NCBI GenBank assembly: GCA_023400055.1
Contig: JAEXFN010000035.1
Location: forward strand, 124,001-188,000
Length of the DNA stretch: 64,000 bases
From: Bacillota bacterium
Lineage (GTDB): Bacteria > Bacillota > UBA4882 > UBA8346
Direction of reading: 5' to 3'
Under the pieces are notes generated by a model. It did not search any database. It had not been told where the DNA came from and worked only from the letters and a program-made list of their open reading frames with translations. A program made the translations under genes and the position numbers. Below are positions 24,890 through 34,051 of this stretch, one piece after another (positions within the stretch are counted from its first letter, which is position 1; each line of letters begins with the position of its first letter).

Positions 24890-25626
24890 TCATGTCTTAG
24901 GAAGACACCAACAAAAAGTAAAAAACGACAGCAGCAACGCAATACTGGAGGCATACGGTGAAGAGGGAAAATTAAAAGATAAGCGAAGCGAACTCCAACG
25001 GGCATTAAAAGGCTTGATGGGTTCCCATCAACGGGCCATTTTAGCGACCATGCTACGGCATATTGATTACTTAAAAGAAGAGATTGAGCGCCTGGATGGC
25101 GATGTCAAAGAGCGACTTCAGCCTCATCAAGAACAGGTCGCGAAATTAGACGCGATTGCCGGCGTGGGAGAACGAAGCGCTCAAACCATCATCGCCGAAA
25201 TTGGGGTGGATATGAGCGTCTTTCCGACCGCAAACCATTTGGCCTCTTGGGCCAGAATGTGTCCGGGCAATAACGAAACCGGCGGTAAAAAAAAGCGGTA
25301 AAACCCGCAAAGGAAGTAAAGTTTTACGAAGTACGTTAGTGGAATGCGCCAAAGCAGCGGCTCGAAGTAAAAATAGTTATCTGGCATCGCAATACAAAAG
25401 AATTTGTGCCCGACGCGGTCGTAGTCGGGCTACAGTGGCAGTCGGTCATAGTATTTTGATCATTGCCTATCACATCTTAAAGGATAATGCCGATTACGCC
25501 GAACTGGGCGCACCCTATTTCGAACTACCACGAAAGCAAGAAATTGTAAAGCGTTCAGTTAAACGCCTTGAGGCTCTTGGATTGAAAGTAACTATCCAAG
25601 AGCAGATCGAAGAAGAAACCGCCTAA
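24890..25626 (+). pseudogene. IS110-family transposase remnant (5' truncated, frameshifted)
   Basis: The first part (to about 25290) encodes the linker and Transposase_20 region (KLDAIAGVGERSAQTIIAEI and MSVFPTANHLASWARMCPGN). The second frame, to 25626, continues without loss (KTRKGSKVLRSTLVECAKAA, then VGHSILIIAYHILKDNADYA). The join is at a run of eight A (about 25287-25294); with seven A the frame would be continuous. The N-terminal RuvC-like DEDD nuclease domain of IS110 transposases is missing, replaced by unrelated sequence. It is an inactive relic. Confidence 0.85.
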
Positions 25627-25739
25627 ATTAATTCATCCAACAATCTAAACTCTAAGCAACTGAGTTCATCAGGTGCTTTTAGATGGATTTTTTTGCTTTG
25701 GGCCTGTTGGAAGATGTTTTTAGGATAGAAATAGATCAC

Positions 25740-25979
25740 TTATTCACAAAAAGAGCTCTCTTATTAACAAAATGAGCTCATTTATCCACAAAATGAGCTT
25801 GTTGAGTAACTGAAAGAGCTCATTTATTCACAAAAAGAACTCTTTTATTAACAAAATGAGCTCACTTATCCACAAAATGAGCTTGTTGAGCGACTGAAAG
25901 AGCTTACTTATTCACAAAAAGAGCTCTTTTATTAACAAAATGAGCTTGTTGAACGACTCAAAGAGCTCACTTATCCACA
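25740..25979 (+). repeat. 21-bp tandem array of DnaA-box-like 9-mers with GAGCTC spacers (family 1)
   Basis: Twelve registers at an exact 21-bp period without a gap. TTATTCACA occurs at 25740, 25824 and 25908; TTATCCACA at 25782, 25866 and 25971; TTATTAACA at 25761, 25845 and 25929; TGAGTAACT, TGAGCGACT and TGAACGACT at 25803, 25887 and 25950. The order is the same four-unit (84-bp) cycle as at 21.1 kb. The right flank of about 120 bases matches those of the arrays at 7.3 and 21.4 kb. Confidence 0.88.
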
Positions 25980-26107
25980 AAACGGCTAAATTGTACGAGC
26001 GAACCGCTATCATGAGTTCTCCGAAATGATGTCGAAGGAATCGGGCTTGAAGTGAATAAGGCTGTGAGTAATCTTTGAGTTTCCGTATTCACGGTTTGAA
26101 TTCTTTT

Positions 26108-26147
26108 AAAAAAAAGCACAGCCTAGAGTGATAGGCTGTGCTTTTTT
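26108..26147 (-). terminator. Bidirectional terminator after the aldolase gene
   Basis: AAAAAGCACAGCCT and AGGCTGTGCTTTTTT form a 14-bp stem with T runs in both directions. It lies 70 bases beyond the stop of the DapA-family gene. Confidence 0.85.
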
Positions 26148-26216
26148 GATGCTAGCGTTTTTACTTTTTTGCTTGCCGAGTGTTGGCATTGCCTGAGCAA
26201 ACATTTATTATCCGCA

Positions 26217-27107
26217 TTAATTAACTTTAAACTGTTCCATAATCGAATCAAGCTGCCGGGTTTCAGGCTCATTCAATGACCGCAAAGGCGCTTTCGGAAG
26301 CGCACAAGCGATAACTCCTTTCCGCTTGAGAATCTCCTTTAATACGGGAATGGCCGGAAAAGGCGCCAAAACCCCGTCTAAATCCGACAATCGGGCTTGA
26401 AATTTTTTAGCCTTTGCCAAATCTCCGTTCTGAAAAGCTTCCCATAACCCTGTAAATAAATGCGGAAATGCCATGGCTGGACCGCTGACAGTTCCCACTG
26501 CTCCCATACTCAAAGCCGGTAAAATTAAACGGTCGCATCCGATCAATGCTCCGGCCGATGGCAGCGCCTTCATATATTCGCTGAATCGGATTAGATTCGG
26601 GGCGCTGTATTTTACTCCAACCAGATTCGGTACCAGCTTCGCCAATTTGGCGACTACGCTTGGTAAAATATCATTATTGGTATGGCTTGGAATGTTGTAC
26701 ACATACATTGGCAACTGGGAAGCAGCCTTTGCCACTGCAGTATAATAGGTCAGCATCGCTTCCTCATCTTGATTAAAGAAAAACGGCGTCATGATCCCGA
26801 TTCCGTCCGCCTTAATGGCTGCAACGTGCCGGGCCAGTTCAACCGCTTCTGCGGTTGTAATCGCGCCGCATTGAATAACTACCGGAATCTGATGTTGTAC
26901 TTCGGAGACAAATATTTCGGCAACTTTTTTACGCTCCGCAGTACTTAAAAAAAAGCCTTCGCCGTTGGTTCCAAGCGGATATAGCCCGTGAATCTTCGCT
27001 TCGACTAAATAACGGCACAGCGAGCGAATCGACTTCTCATCCACTGCGCCTTCTGATGTGTATGGAGTAACCGTGGCGCAAACGATTCCTTGCAAAATTT
27101 GATTCAC
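26217..27107 (-). CDS. DapA/NanA-family class I aldolase
   Basis: 296-residue TIM-barrel lyase of the dihydrodipicolinate synthase/N-acetylneuraminate lyase family. It has the Schiff-base Lys166 (NLVGVKYSAP), Tyr137 (MYVYNIPSHTN) and the GTNGEG phosphate/carboxylate loop (46-51). GTG start nine bases after GGAGGG; a 65-residue upstream extension is rejected. Location downstream of a sugar ABC importer under a LacI regulator points to cleavage of a sugar-derived 2-keto acid (KDG-like or sialic acid) rather than lysine synthesis. The exact substrate cannot be read from the sequence. Confidence 0.85.
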   Translation of the reverse strand: MNQILQGIVCATVTPYTSEGAVDEKSIRSLCRYLVEAKIHGLYPLGTNGEGFFLSTAERKKVAEIFVSEVQHQIPVVIQCGAITTAEAVELARHVAAIKADGIGIMTPFFFNQDEEAMLTYYTAVAKAASQLPMYVYNIPSHTNNDILPSVVAKLAKLVPNLVGVKYSAPNLIRFSEYMKALPSAGALIGCDRLILPALSMGAVGTVSGPAMAFPHLFTGLWEAFQNGDLAKAKKFQARLSDLDGVLAPFPAIPVLKEILKRKGVIACALPKAPLRSLNEPETRQLDSIMEQFKVN

Positions 27108-27418
27108 AATAATTTCCCTCCAACATAAATTGATTGATTTTAAAAGCATTGGGATAAACCCTGCCCGAAAGCCAGGTGAACACAAAAGCTCAGAAAAACA
27201 AGGGATAAAGTCAATTGATATCCCTTCACAAAACTCTTTTCGCTTCAAAGGACTTTTATCGCATGGCTTTAAAAGTAAGGCCTCATCTTTATGTATCGTC
27301 AAATCGAGTTCGGAAACCTTGTTGTAAGCGCCGTGATAATGACCGGCACAATTCGTAGTTTAAAAATTACTTTTATCCATTCCAAGGGTACGACATGCGC
27401 CGAACATTTTATTTTCCA
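27108..27418. other. Intergenic region between permease and aldolase genes
   Basis: 310 bases with no gene, no strong hairpin and no obvious promoter. It may be transcribed as part of the same operon. Confidence 0.4.
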
Positions 27419-28372
27419 TTACCCTTTGAGCCCGGAAGCGATAACCCCTTGGACAAAATAGCGTTGTAAAAAAAGAAAAACTAAAAGCGTTGGTATAATC
27501 GCCATCACTGCCGCCGCCAAAGAAATTCCATATTGTGGTGCGGAACCGGATACTCCGCCTGCGGCACCCATAAACTGGGCCACCCCAACCGGTAAGGGCT
27601 TTAAAATATCCGAACGAATTGCAATTAACGGCCAGAGAAAATTATTCCAATTGGAAATGAAACTAAGGATGGCTACAGATGATAATGCTGGTTTGGACAA
27701 CGGCAGCATGAGCGCAAAAAAAATCCGAAAGTCCGTACAACCATCGATAAACGCCGCCTCTTCCAGTTCCTTGGGTATGCTTTTAAAGAAAGCGGTAAGT
27801 AAAAACACCCCGGTAACCTGGGCCGTGCTTGGTAATATGATTGCAACGAAAGTATTCAGTAAATGCAGCGTTGAAAAAACCATGAATAACGGGACAACGT
27901 ATGCTTGAATCGGGAATAATAACATGGAGACTACCAGGCCAAATAGGAATTTTTTCCCCTTAAACTCCAATCGGCCAAAAGCATACGCCGCCAATGAATC
28001 GACGGCCAGTATCAGAAATGTCGAAATTACTGCTAAACAAATGCTATTAAAACTCCAGTTGATAAAGGGAAACTTTTGAAATACCAATATAAAATTTTCG
28101 GCAGTTATTTGTTTCGGAATCCATTGGGGTGGATAACTTATAATTTGACCTTCCGATTTCAACGAACTGATCACGGTCCAAGCCAGCGGCAAGAAAAAAA
28201 TACAGGCTATCACGACCATTAATCCAATTAACCCGAATTTAGAAATTTTAAATTTCTTCCATCCCATGTCCTTTTCTTCGGCTTCAAAATTACCGATAAA
28301 ACGATTTTCTTGACTGACCCGAGATTCTCCGCCTTTTTGCTCTTTCAAATCCTTCAAATTCATCATCCTCAT
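27419..28372 (-). CDS. Sugar ABC transporter permease (MalG type)
   Basis: 317 residues. A hydrophilic N-terminal extension of about 45 residues precedes six membrane segments, and the EAA loop is EEAAFIDGCTDFRIFFALML followed by PLSKP. It couples to a shared ATPase not encoded in this window. The ATG overlaps the stop of the MalF-type gene (ATGA), indicating translational coupling. Part of the importer with 28369 and 29327. Confidence 0.92.
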   Translation of the reverse strand: MRMMNLKDLKEQKGGESRVSQENRFIGNFEAEEKDMGWKKFKISKFGLIGLMVVIACIFFLPLAWTVISSLKSEGQIISYPPQWIPKQITAENFILVFQKFPFINWSFNSICLAVISTFLILAVDSLAAYAFGRLEFKGKKFLFGLVVSMLLFPIQAYVVPLFMVFSTLHLLNTFVAIILPSTAQVTGVFLLTAFFKSIPKELEEAAFIDGCTDFRIFFALMLPLSKPALSSVAILSFISNWNNFLWPLIAIRSDILKPLPVGVAQFMGAAGGVSGSAPQYGISLAAAVMAIIPTLLVFLFLQRYFVQGVIASGLKG

Positions 28373-29226
28373 ATTTCCGACTTTAATAACTTGGACTGAA
28401 TCGTAACCAAAATAATTAAGAATAATAAGATCATAAAGCCAATCGCCGAACCGTAACCCAGGTTGAAATTTTGAAAAGCTTCATTGTACATATACTGCAC
28501 CATAGTTAAGGTGGCAGTTCCGGGACCGCCGCCGGTCATTACATATATTTGGTCGAATATTTGAACGGTGTTAATCAATGTAAGCGTAATAATCATCGAA
28601 GTCACCGGTTTTAACATGGGTACAGTCAATCGGGCAAAAACCTGAAATCCGTTGGCGCCATCAATTTTAGCCGCTTCATAAAGCTCATTATTAATTCCTT
28701 GAAGTCCGGCCAAATATAAGATCATGTTATAACCGGCGAATGACCATACCGTTACAATGGAAACCGAAAATAGGGCCCATTTTTCACTGGTAAGCCACTC
28801 AATCGGTTTGATTCCGATAATTCCCAAATAATAATTGAGAATTCCGAAATTGTTATCGAATAGCCAGTTCCAAATAATTCCGGCCGCCGCCGGCATAATG
28901 ACATAAGGCAAAAAGATAACAGTTCGTCCCAGATTCCTTCCCTTAATTTTTTTGTTAAGTAATGTTGCAAATAGTAACCCTAAAATCACCAGCGATGGAA
29001 CTGTTAATAACAAAAAGCAGAGTGTGTTTTGGACTGAAATTCCAAAAAAACCATCCTTCAATAAATCTTGAAAATTAGCGATCCCGACGAACTTAACTCC
29101 ACCGGCAAAATCCCATTGGGTAAAACCAATGAACATTCCAGCGATACTAGGACCCAACCGGAAGAGAATAAAGACTGTAAGGAACGGTAATAAAAACCAA
29201 AAGGCAACCTTGCCTTTCCGCTTCAT
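28369..29226 (-). CDS. Sugar ABC transporter permease (MalF type)
   Basis: 285 residues with six membrane segments and the EAA loop YEAAKIDGANGFQVFARLTV followed by PMLKP. It starts with a short MKRKGKVAFWFLLPF segment. It follows the binding-protein gene after a strong hairpin (29268-29302) that may set relative expression. Confidence 0.92.
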   Translation of the reverse strand: MKRKGKVAFWFLLPFLTVFILFRLGPSIAGMFIGFTQWDFAGGVKFVGIANFQDLLKDGFFGISVQNTLCFLLLTVPSLVILGLLFATLLNKKIKGRNLGRTVIFLPYVIMPAAAGIIWNWLFDNNFGILNYYLGIIGIKPIEWLTSEKWALFSVSIVTVWSFAGYNMILYLAGLQGINNELYEAAKIDGANGFQVFARLTVPMLKPVTSMIITLTLINTVQIFDQIYVMTGGGPGTATLTMVQYMYNEAFQNFNLGYGSAIGFMILLFLIILVTIQSKLLKSEI

Positions 29227-29267
29227 TTGGCAATAACCTACCTTTCTTTTTTGAGATCAATCTTTGG

Positions 29268-29302
29268 AGAGATAAAACCCGGAAAATCCGGGTTTTATCT
29301 CT
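29268..29302 (-). other. Intercistronic stem-loop between binding-protein and permease genes
   Basis: AGAGATAAAACCCGG and CCGGGTTTTATCTCT form a 15-bp stem with a five-base loop, without a following T run. Such loops between malE- and malF-type genes are known to protect the upstream mRNA and raise binding-protein levels. Confidence 0.7.
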
Positions 29303-29326
29303 TAATTCATCCTTTAGGCTCCTTAT

Positions 29327-30604
29327 TTACTTGTCCAGCACCATATCAATATCTTTCTTCATCTGGCTCACCACTTCCTCGACGGGCTTGTTATTAAGTA
29401 AAATATTCTGTGAAGCCGTGAGGATAGGACTAGGCGCCACTGAAGAGAAAACTTGAATTGCCTTGGGAAGCGGCGGCAAAAAATAAACATAGTTTGTTTC
29501 GCTAATAAATGCTTCCCGGTGCGGCAAATTTTTAATTTCAGACAAAGTAGCAAGTTTGGCCGGAATCATTCCACATTGCGCCCACGCGGCAGAATTGTTG
29601 GTTAACCATTTGACGAAGGTCAAAGCGGCTTGCTGCTTGGGAGATTTCGCTTTTACCGGAAAGGTCAGCAAAGTATTAGCGCCCCAAACTCCCGGATGTT
29701 GGAATACCTGAGGAAACGGTGCAGTTTCATACTTTAAATCCGCCACCTTATCCAACCCGGGAATTTCCCAAGGACCATCGATTAACATAGCCACTTTGCC
29801 CACTTTAAAATCATCAAACGGTGACTTTTCTCCTTTGGGGACAATATGGTATTTAAATACTAAGTCTTCTAGAAAGGCCCATGCTTTAGCGGCCTTGGCA
29901 TCATTGAACGTTGCTTTTTTCATGGTAGCGGTGAATGCTTTGTTCTCGCCTTGCTGATTCATTAAGCCCCACCACATATAAAAACCATGGTGGTTATTCA
30001 TCATCCCCAGCCCATACTGAACAATATTTTGCGGATCAAATCCTGCCTCTGTAGCATTTTTACCGTTTTTATCAATGGTCAATTTTTGACCGATCTTGAT
30101 TAATTCTTCACCAGTAGCCGGTGGACTGGTGATGCCAGCTTTTCCAAATATCTCTTTATTATAAAATAATCCATGCATTTGATAATCCAACGGAACCGCA
30201 TATTGAACATTACTATACATACTTGCATTCCAAAGTTTTGACGAATAATCGGTCTTTTTTAAACCGACGCTCTTAACCATATTCGCATCCAATAGTTTTG
30301 CATTGACGAATTGACCCATTTCAAACAAATGCATGGTCAAAATATCCGGAGGAGTACCGCCTCTTACTTCTATCATGAATTTGGAAAAGAGCGGTGTCCA
30401 CTGCAAACTCATCATATTGACCTGGATCTGGGGATGGGTGCTATTAAACTCATCCACTAGCGACTTCATGATGTCGCGATCAGGACCGGTAAAGCCAACC
30501 CAATAATCTACTTGAACTGGAGCTGCGCTTCCAACACTGAAACCAGCGATCATAATCACCATGACCAAGAGCATTGAAAGCAAAAATACTTTTGAAAACC
30601 TCAT
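29327..30604 (-). CDS. Extracellular sugar-binding protein of the ABC importer
   Basis: 425 residues, solute-binding family 1. A signal peptide occupies about 1-28 (FLLSMLLVMVIMIAGFSVGS followed by AAPV). The mature protein shows VDYWVGFTGPDRDIMKSLVD, the usual opening of oligosaccharide/sn-glycerol-3-phosphate binders. No lipobox cysteine is seen, so if the cell is diderm it would be periplasmic. Start ATG 30604 follows AAGGGGTGG; an upstream in-frame extension is rejected. Regulated from the divergent region with four LacI-type palindromes. Confidence 0.9.
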   Translation of the reverse strand: MRFSKVFLLSMLLVMVIMIAGFSVGSAAPVQVDYWVGFTGPDRDIMKSLVDEFNSTHPQIQVNMMSLQWTPLFSKFMIEVRGGTPPDILTMHLFEMGQFVNAKLLDANMVKSVGLKKTDYSSKLWNASMYSNVQYAVPLDYQMHGLFYNKEIFGKAGITSPPATGEELIKIGQKLTIDKNGKNATEAGFDPQNIVQYGLGMMNNHHGFYMWWGLMNQQGENKAFTATMKKATFNDAKAAKAWAFLEDLVFKYHIVPKGEKSPFDDFKVGKVAMLIDGPWEIPGLDKVADLKYETAPFPQVFQHPGVWGANTLLTFPVKAKSPKQQAALTFVKWLTNNSAAWAQCGMIPAKLATLSEIKNLPHREAFISETNYVYFLPPLPKAIQVFSSVAPSPILTASQNILLNNKPVEEVVSQMKKDIDMVLDK

Positions 30605-30815
30605 CCATGCCACCCCTTTTTTATTTTTTATTTTTAAACGCCCCAGCGATAACTGGGAATCGTTTTTAACTAATATCATGAAGCTCTCCGGGCATATCTT
30701 TTTAAAATGACAGATACATCATGCGAAATTTTTTTATTAGTAAACAAGTAATAGTCCCGGTAAACTCCTATCCAAAAATAAAATTGAGGTTACGCGCCAC
30801 ATAAGTAAACAAATA

Positions 30816-30831
30816 ATGTAAACGTTATTTT
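30816..30831. promoter_or_regulatory. LacI-type operator 1
   Basis: TGTAAACGTTATTT, centred on AACGTT (30821-30826), in the promoter region of the binding-protein gene. Confidence 0.6.
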
Positions 30832-30904
30832 ATATGCCGATCAAAATGTATTTAAATTTATGGCTATAATATTGGATTAATCAAAGGCGGAGTTTATTTA
30901 TAGC

Positions 30905-30920
30905 AAGTAAACGTTTTCTC
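30905..30920. promoter_or_regulatory. LacI-type operator 2
   Basis: AGTAAACGTTTTCTC, centred on AACGTT (30910-30915), in the region between the divergent genes. Confidence 0.65.
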
Positions 30921-31212
30921 GAGATATATGTTCGCTGCCTATTTTTAATGTCCTTCTTTTTTCAAAAAATTTTTAACCGGAATTTAAAAGAACGAATGCT
31001 TAAGAACAGGCAAGCGAGATGTCGAACCTTATATACAAAAGCTTTCTTATGATATACATCCGGTTAACGCAAACCCGAAATTAAAATATTTTCATCGCGG
31101 ACCAGAGGTTTTGATAGACTTGAGTTGTTCGTAAGATTCGTAAGATAAGAATCAAAAACATAAGTAAATCTCGCCTAAACTCATAGAAAAAAGGAATTTG
31201 ACAATTAGTATT

Positions 31213-31234
31213 GAATATATAAAACGTTTTCAAT
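31213..31234. promoter_or_regulatory. LacI-type operator 3
   Basis: ATATAAAACGTTTTCAATA, centred on AACGTT (31223-31228), 15-20 bases downstream of a TTGACA (31198) that could be a -35 element of the lacI-type gene. Confidence 0.65.
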
Positions 31235-31421
31235 ACCTATCGCTATATCATTCTGTAGATAAGCCGATGATTAAGTCTACTCGAAAACAAATTTATCGCA
31301 TTAAATGACCAGCAATATGAAGAAGAGAATTAGTCCATTAAAAGGTTACCAGGTTGCTCGGGGACAAGTTACTTCTCAGTTCTACCGAGTCAACTTGAAT
31401 AACTATTTTAGTAATAAATGC

Positions 31422-31437
31422 AAGAAAACGTTTACCG
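31422..31437. promoter_or_regulatory. LacI-type operator 4
   Basis: AAGAAAACGTTTACCG, centred on AACGTT (31427-31432), immediately before the ribosome binding site of the LacI-family gene; suited to autorepression. Confidence 0.65.
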
Positions 31438-31455
31438 ATGGAGGTATATCATAAA

Positions 31456-32475
31456 ATGTCAAAAGAAACAATCAAGGATGTGGCCAGTAAAGCCGGGGTA
31501 TCTATTGCCACCGTATCCAGGGTAATAAATAATATAAGCAGCGTAACGCCCGAAATAAGAAGCAAGGTTTGGAAAGCCATCGGTGAACTGGACTTCAGAC
31601 CCAATCAACTCGCACGGGGATTGAAAAACGATGTTACCCACACCATCGGAGTCATTGTATCCGATATATCGAATCCTTTTTTTATGAGTATAATAAGGGA
31701 AATTGAAAAGAAAATTAATGAAGTTGGTTATACTTTACTGATAGTAAGTTCTGCCGATGATCCGGAAAAAGAACGGAAAGATATAAAGACAATGATCGAA
31801 AAGCGGGTTGATGGAATTGTTATTTCTTCCACCGGCAAAAATGAGGATTATTTAAGTTCAATTGTAGAACTTGGAGTTCCTGTGATTATTATCGATAGAA
31901 AGCCTTTCAAGAATAAATTTGATGCGGTATATGTGGATAAGGCACTTGCCATGTATGAAATTACCAATTATTTACTAAACAAAGGCCACCGGAGGATTTC
32001 AATTGTCATGGGACCTCGATATATAATGTCCAATTTCGATAGGTTCTCAGGTTATGCCCGATGTATGCAAGCGGCGAATATGTTGTTGGATAATGATTTG
32101 ATAATTTACGGAGAATTTACCGAGGCTTTCGGACGATTGGCATTGAATGATATTATTAAAATGAAAAACAGGCCGACTGCAATAATATCAGGCAGTGTGC
32201 AGATAACCCGCGGTATACTTATTGAGGCAAAAGAACTCGGTATAAGTATTCCTGGCGATTTTTCGTTGGTTTCATACGGAAATATAGAGATGAGCACGTT
32301 AATCAGTCCATCGATAACCTATGTCGAGAGCCTCAATGAAAAAATTGGTGCTGTAGCGGGTGAACTCATACTCAACCGCATTAAAAATCCGGAGGGCAAA
32401 CTCGAACAAATGGTATTTGAATCGCGATTGATACTAGGAGACTCGGTCAAAGAGTTCGTTTCAAAGGCACCTTAA
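31456..32475 (+). CDS. LacI-family transcriptional regulator
   Basis: 339 residues. The N-terminal helix-turn-helix is TIKDVASKAGVSIATVSRVI; a hinge helix follows (PNQLARGLKN), then a periplasmic-binding-protein-like domain (IGVIVSDISNPFFMSIIREI). ATG 31456 is used because GGAGG overlaps the earlier in-frame ATG. Divergent from the importer/aldolase operon, with four AAACGTT palindromes between, so it probably represses that operon until the imported sugar or a metabolite binds. Confidence 0.92.
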   Translation: MSKETIKDVASKAGVSIATVSRVINNISSVTPEIRSKVWKAIGELDFRPNQLARGLKNDVTHTIGVIVSDISNPFFMSIIREIEKKINEVGYTLLIVSSADDPEKERKDIKTMIEKRVDGIVISSTGKNEDYLSSIVELGVPVIIIDRKPFKNKFDAVYVDKALAMYEITNYLLNKGHRRISIVMGPRYIMSNFDRFSGYARCMQAANMLLDNDLIIYGEFTEAFGRLALNDIIKMKNRPTAIISGSVQITRGILIEAKELGISIPGDFSLVSYGNIEMSTLISPSITYVESLNEKIGAVAGELILNRIKNPEGKLEQMVFESRLILGDSVKEFVSKAP

Positions 32476-32680
32476 AATAATAATTATTATTCAAAGTAGC
32501 TTGAAGTATTTTTGGAGAGTCGTTGGATCATTCAGCGGCTCCTGAATACTTGCTGGATGGTGGCTAACATCTGCTGGCTCGGCGCTTCAATACATTTTTA
32601 AAAAATTTGACGGGATGAAGCAACTTAGAAGCAATAATTTTCCTGATCTTAATAATATTTGACTCTTCAAACTTCCAAAC

Positions 32681-32708
32681 AACAAAAAACTCACCATTCG
32701 GTGAGTTT
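32681..32708 (-). terminator. Terminator after tRNA-Ala
   Basis: AAACTCACC/GGTGAGTTT with a four-base loop, followed on the minus strand by TTTTTTG, 14 bases past the tRNA 3' end. Confidence 0.85.
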
Positions 32709-32721
32709 CATATTCTTTGTT

Positions 32722-32797
<76 letters not shown>

Positions 32798-32894
32798 GTT
32801 GTCAATGCTGTCTGTCGCAGCGACATATAATAATATACTACAAAGCCGAAGGAGTGTCAATAGCAAATATCGCCAAAAAAGCACTATAATCGAA

Positions 32895-33662
32895 TTATTT
32901 GAAGTTTTCAATTTTCACAAAGCGCCGCTCCCGAAAATACCCCAGCCTCTCCCGCACGCCGGGAATCGCGGCGGCAGCCGCGATATCCGCGCCGACCTCC
33001 GGGACGGAATGGGCATCCGAACCGATGGTGATCCGTTCCCCGCCCTGGCGAATATAACGGGCGACCAGTGCCGGTCCGGGCATGGGTTCGGCCAGTCCCT
33101 TGCGCAGCGAGGACGTGTTGATTTCGATCGCGATTCCCTGCCGGACCAGCGCGGCCAGGATCTGATCGATGCTCGGGGCATCGTACCCTTCCCCCAGATA
33201 CCGTTTGGGGAAATCCAAATGGCCCAACACGTCAAAACCGCCGTGTTCGACCGCAGCGAGCATCTTGCGGTAGTATTCGTCATAGATCTCCGCCGCGTCG
33301 TACTGCTCCCGCAATTGAGGCTCCCCGACAAAAGAGCCGTAAACCATATGAATGCTGCCCATGATCATATCGTAGCCCTGGCGGGCCTCCGCCGCAAATT
33401 CCCGGGGATGCTCATGGGGTTCGCCGACTTCCAGGCCGCTTAAAATGGTAAGCCCCGGGGCAAATTCCCGCCGCGCCGCGGTTAACGCCTCCAGATAGGC
33501 CGGGCGCCGGAAGAAGCCGTAGCCATGATCCGCGGGATCGAGATCCAGATGTTCGGTAAAGCAAATGAACCGCAAACCCTTGGCCACCGCGGCCCGGCAC
33601 ATCGCCCCGATGCCATCCCGGGCATCGGCCGAAAAGGTCGAATGCATATGCAGGTCGAGCAT
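32895..33662 (-). CDS. PHP-domain histidinol-phosphatase-type phosphoesterase
   Basis: 255 residues of the PHP superfamily, HisK/HisJ type. Metal ligands are in DLHMHSTFSADARDG, CFTEHLDLD, SGLEVGE, MGSIHMVYG, VLGHLDFPKRY and ITIGSDAHS. It dephosphorylates histidinol phosphate or a related small phosphate ester with a trinuclear metal site. No other his genes are nearby, so the substrate is uncertain. The second ATG, eight bases after GGGAGG, is taken as start. Confidence 0.85.
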   Translation of the reverse strand: MLDLHMHSTFSADARDGIGAMCRAAVAKGLRFICFTEHLDLDPADHGYGFFRRPAYLEALTAARREFAPGLTILSGLEVGEPHEHPREFAAEARQGYDMIMGSIHMVYGSFVGEPQLREQYDAAEIYDEYYRKMLAAVEHGGFDVLGHLDFPKRYLGEGYDAPSIDQILAALVRQGIAIEINTSSLRKGLAEPMPGPALVARYIRQGGERITIGSDAHSVPEVGADIAAAAAIPGVRERLGYFRERRFVKIENFK

Positions 33663-33761
33663 GAACCATTCCTCCCCAAACGCCAACTTTCATAGATTCT
33701 CTCATCGCCTGAAACTTATGCCGCGACGGGACAGTAATCACAACTCAGTCCAACTGAAAGG

Positions 33762-33893
33762 TAAAACCGGACTCACCCCCCGAGCAACTTTTGTGGATTT
33801 TGATTGACCCGCCCCGCCCCCTCTCTTTCTGACAAGACAGCCTGGTAAATCGCCTAAAAAGAGAGGGGGAGCCAGGGGGTGAGTTCGGTTTTG
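33762..33893. repeat. ~130-bp long inverted repeat
   Basis: Outer arms AAAACCGGACTCACCCCC and GGGGGTGAGTTCGGTTTT, inner arms GCCCCCTCTCTTT and AAAGAGAGGGGG. It folds into one long hairpin with a central loop of about 30 bases. It lies between the PHP gene and the pfkA terminator. A MITE-like or decayed palindromic element; no gene. Confidence 0.55.
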
Positions 33894-33940
33894 AAATTTC
33901 AGTTTAACCTCTCCTGCTTGGCAGGGGAGTTCAAATACAT

Positions 33941-33966
33941 AAAAAACCCGGAGCAAATTCCGGGTT
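33941..33966 (-). terminator. Terminator of the gal/pfkA operon
   Basis: AACCCGG/CCGGGTT with an eight-base loop, followed on the minus strand by six T, 86 bases after the pfkA stop. Confidence 0.8.
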
Positions 33967-34051
33967 AATCATATAAAGACAAACTTTCAGGTGCGACTTC
34001 ACAGCCATCCCTTTATGAAAAAGATCAGAAGATAATTCCAGCTGGTTAATC

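Noticed and set aside
7038..25979. CRISPR arrays
   Set aside because: The repeats are contiguous 21-bp units without unique spacers, and no cas genes are present.
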